A program made the position numbers and the translations under genes. From Mycolicibacter sp. MU0083 (lineage in GTDB: Bacteria > Actinomycetota > Actinomycetes > Mycobacteriales > Mycobacteriaceae): 64,000 bases of DNA. The notes under the pieces are model-generated. The model had not been told where the DNA came from and did not search any database. It worked only from the letters and a program-made list of their open reading frames with translations. This document shows positions 62,633-64,000 of the stretch, in pieces; the stretch's first letter is position 1, and the number at the start of each line of letters is the position of its first letter. The stretch lies in NCBI RefSeq assembly GCF_963378075.1, contig NZ_OY726394.1:372001-436000 (forward strand), given 5' to 3'.

Positions 62633-63952
62633 GTGACCCCGAACCGGCGACAGGCGTTGGCGGTGCTGGCCGCCGGTGTGTTGGCGCCGAGTGCGCTGGC
62701 GGGATGTTTCGGCCGTGGCGACCGCGACGCCGCGAGCGCCGCGCCCGCCGCACCCACCCTGACGTTCGAACCCGCCCTGGAGAACGGGGCGGTCAGCGGC
62801 GTACTGCCCACCGTGCCGGTGAGCGTCGCGGTCCGTGACGGCTGGTTTCAGCGGGTGACCCTGACCAGCCCGTCGGGCAAGGTGCTCGCCGGGACCTTCA
62901 ACCGGGAACGCACCCGCTACACCATCACCGAACCGCTCGGCTACGACGCCGTCTACACCTGGAGCGGCTCGGTGGTGGGCCACGACGGCGACGCCGTGCC
63001 GGTCGGCGGCACTATCGGCACCGTCACCCCCGCCGTCGTCGTCGACGGCGGATTCCAGCTCGCCGACGGCCAGACGGTTGGCGTCGCCGCGCCGGTGATC
63101 CTGCAGTTCGACGGTCCGATCGCCGACAAGGCCGCCGTCGAACGTGCGCTGACCATTGTCACCGAACCGCCGGTGGAGGGCAGTTGGGCCTGGCTGCCCG
63201 ACGAGGTGCAGGGCGCCCGGGTGCACTGGCGCAGCCGCGACTACTTCCCGGCCGGCACCGCCGTGCGCGTCGACGCCAAGCTGTACGGTCTGGCCTTCGG
63301 CGACGGCGCCTACGGCGCCCAGGACATGTCCCTGGAGTTCTCGATCGGCCGGCGCCAGGTGGTGCGGGCCGAGGTCTCCTCGCACCGCATCCAGGTGGTG
63401 CGCGACGAAGGCGTGATCATGGACTTCCCGTGCAGCTACGGCGAAGGCGACCAGCCCCGCAACGTCACCCGCAACGGCATTCACGTCGTCACCGAGAAAT
63501 ACGCCGACTTCTACATGTCCAATCCGGCCGCCGGCTACAGCAACGTCCACGAGCGCTGGGCGGTCCGCATCTCCAACAACGGCGAGTTCATCCACGCCAA
63601 CCCGGCCAGTGCCGGGGCGCAGGGCAACACCAACGTCACCAACGGCTGCATCAACCTGTCGACCGAGGACGCCGAGCAGTATTTCGCCAGTGCGATCTAC
63701 GGCGACCCGGTCGAGGTGACCGGCAGTTCGATCATGCTGTCCTACGCCGACGGCGACATCTGGGACTGGGCGGTGGCCTGGGACGACTGGGTCGCGATGT
63801 CGGCGCTGCACACCGATGCGCCGGGCGCGGGGGCGTCCGAGCCCACCCGCAGCTCGCTGCCCAGTGCGGTGCCCGCCACCCCCACCGACGCGCCGACCCT
63901 GTCGGGCACGCCGACCACTGCGACCGTTCCTAGTCCGTCGCCCTTCGGCTAG
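62633..63952 (+). CDS. lprQ: L,D-transpeptidase lipoprotein LprQ (LdtMt5-like)
   Basis: A 439-residue lipoprotein. The GTG start gives [20 protein letters not shown] and a lipobox LAGC with Cys25; the RR pair could also permit Tat export. Immunoglobulin-like domains (about 40-250) precede the YkuD catalytic domain with His321 and the nucleophile Cys339 in [10 protein letters not shown]. The C-terminal ~50 residues are Pro/Ser/Thr-rich. It forms 3-3 cross-links in peptidoglycan. A TTG 9 bases earlier is a weaker start option. Matches Rv0483 by order after murB. Confidence 0.93.
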   Translation: MTPNRRQALAVLAAGVLAPSALAGCFGRGDRDAASAAPAAPTLTFEPALENGAVSGVLPTVPVSVAVRDGWFQRVTLTSPSGKVLAGTFNRERTRYTITEPLGYDAVYTWSGSVVGHDGDAVPVGGTIGTVTPAVVVDGGFQLADGQTVGVAAPVILQFDGPIADKAAVERALTIVTEPPVEGSWAWLPDEVQGARVHWRSRDYFPAGTAVRVDAKLYGLAFGDGAYGAQDMSLEFSIGRRQVVRAEVSSHRIQVVRDEGVIMDFPCSYGEGDQPRNVTRNGIHVVTEKYADFYMSNPAAGYSNVHERWAVRISNNGEFIHANPASAGAQGNTNVTNGCINLSTEDAEQYFASAIYGDPVEVTGSSIMLSYADGDIWDWAVAWDDWVAMSALHTDAPGAGASEPTRSSLPSAVPATPTDAPTLSGTPTTATVPSPSPFG

Positions 63953-64000
63953 CCCGCGTCGCCGACGCTTGGTCGCGGGGCCGGATCACGATCTGATCCA

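Overview
The window is a high-GC (roughly two-thirds G+C by eye) chromosomal segment from a mycobacterium. Signature genes include groEL2 with tandem CIRCE operators, hbhA, ramB next to icl, an lprQ-type L,D-transpeptidase, a PGRS-repeat protein and several mycofactocin-type SDRs. Gene order follows the M. tuberculosis H37Rv region Rv0433 to Rv0483 as I remember it: Rv0433, Rv0434, then Rv0435c-pssA-psd-moeA2-Rv0439c, groEL2, then Rv0457c to Rv0462, Rv0464c to icl1 to fadB2, and Rv0472c to murB and lprQ. That backbone is interrupted by blocks of genes that are not at these positions in H37Rv. The species cannot be named from this segment alone.

Layout. (1) 1-952: end of a YbdK-type ligase and a Lon-substrate-binding-domain protein. 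(2) 990-10727: an accessory catabolic island with three mycofactocin-type SDRs, a cytochrome P450, two aldehyde dehydrogenases, a two-domain carboxymuconolactone-decarboxylase-like protein, a VOC-SRPBCC fusion and two TetR regulators, each beside its own palindromic operator candidate. The natural reading is hydroxylation, alcohol oxidation, then aldehyde oxidation of an unknown substrate. (3) 10739-17332: AAA ATPase, secreted chorismate mutase, phosphatidylserine synthase and decarboxylase, moeA2 and an SDR. (4) 17397-26225: an insert bracketed by two paralogous SDRs, holding two PH-domain membrane proteins, a signal-peptide PGRS protein without a PE domain, a formate/nitrite transporter, a helicase and an M24-like protein. 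(5) 26236-29098: SDR, double CIRCE, groEL2 and its terminator. (6) 29107-39533: an accessory block with an MBL-CobU fusion, two flavin-fold proteins, an antigen-85-like esterase, an aldo/keto reductase, an N-acyl-D-amino-acid deacylase-like enzyme, a DinB protein, an aldehyde dehydrogenase and membrane proteins. It replaces the H37Rv PPE10/sigK/mmpL4 interval. (7) 39538-45895: prolyl oligopeptidase, aldehyde dehydrogenase with its DUF779 partner, two small membrane proteins and lpdC. (8) 45933-47390: a fused phytol-kinase-like plus DUF92 (VTE6-like) membrane protein. (9) 47397-52968: acetate and fatty-acid carbon block (CMD-like, ramB, thioesterase-like, icl, fadB2). (10) 52962-63952: TetR, DUF445, XRE regulator, hbhA, small proteins, deoC, isochorismatase-like hydrolase, two DUF2993 proteins, nitrilase, DUF2505, murB and lprQ.

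Noteworthy non-coding structure: two TetR operator families in the catabolic island, tandem CIRCE, an icl promoter with RamB-like boxes and two further palindromes, an AT-rich divergent promoter with two stacked inverted repeats, and three long nested intergenic palindromes that may belong to dispersed repeat families. No tRNA, rRNA, insertion sequence or CRISPR array was seen.
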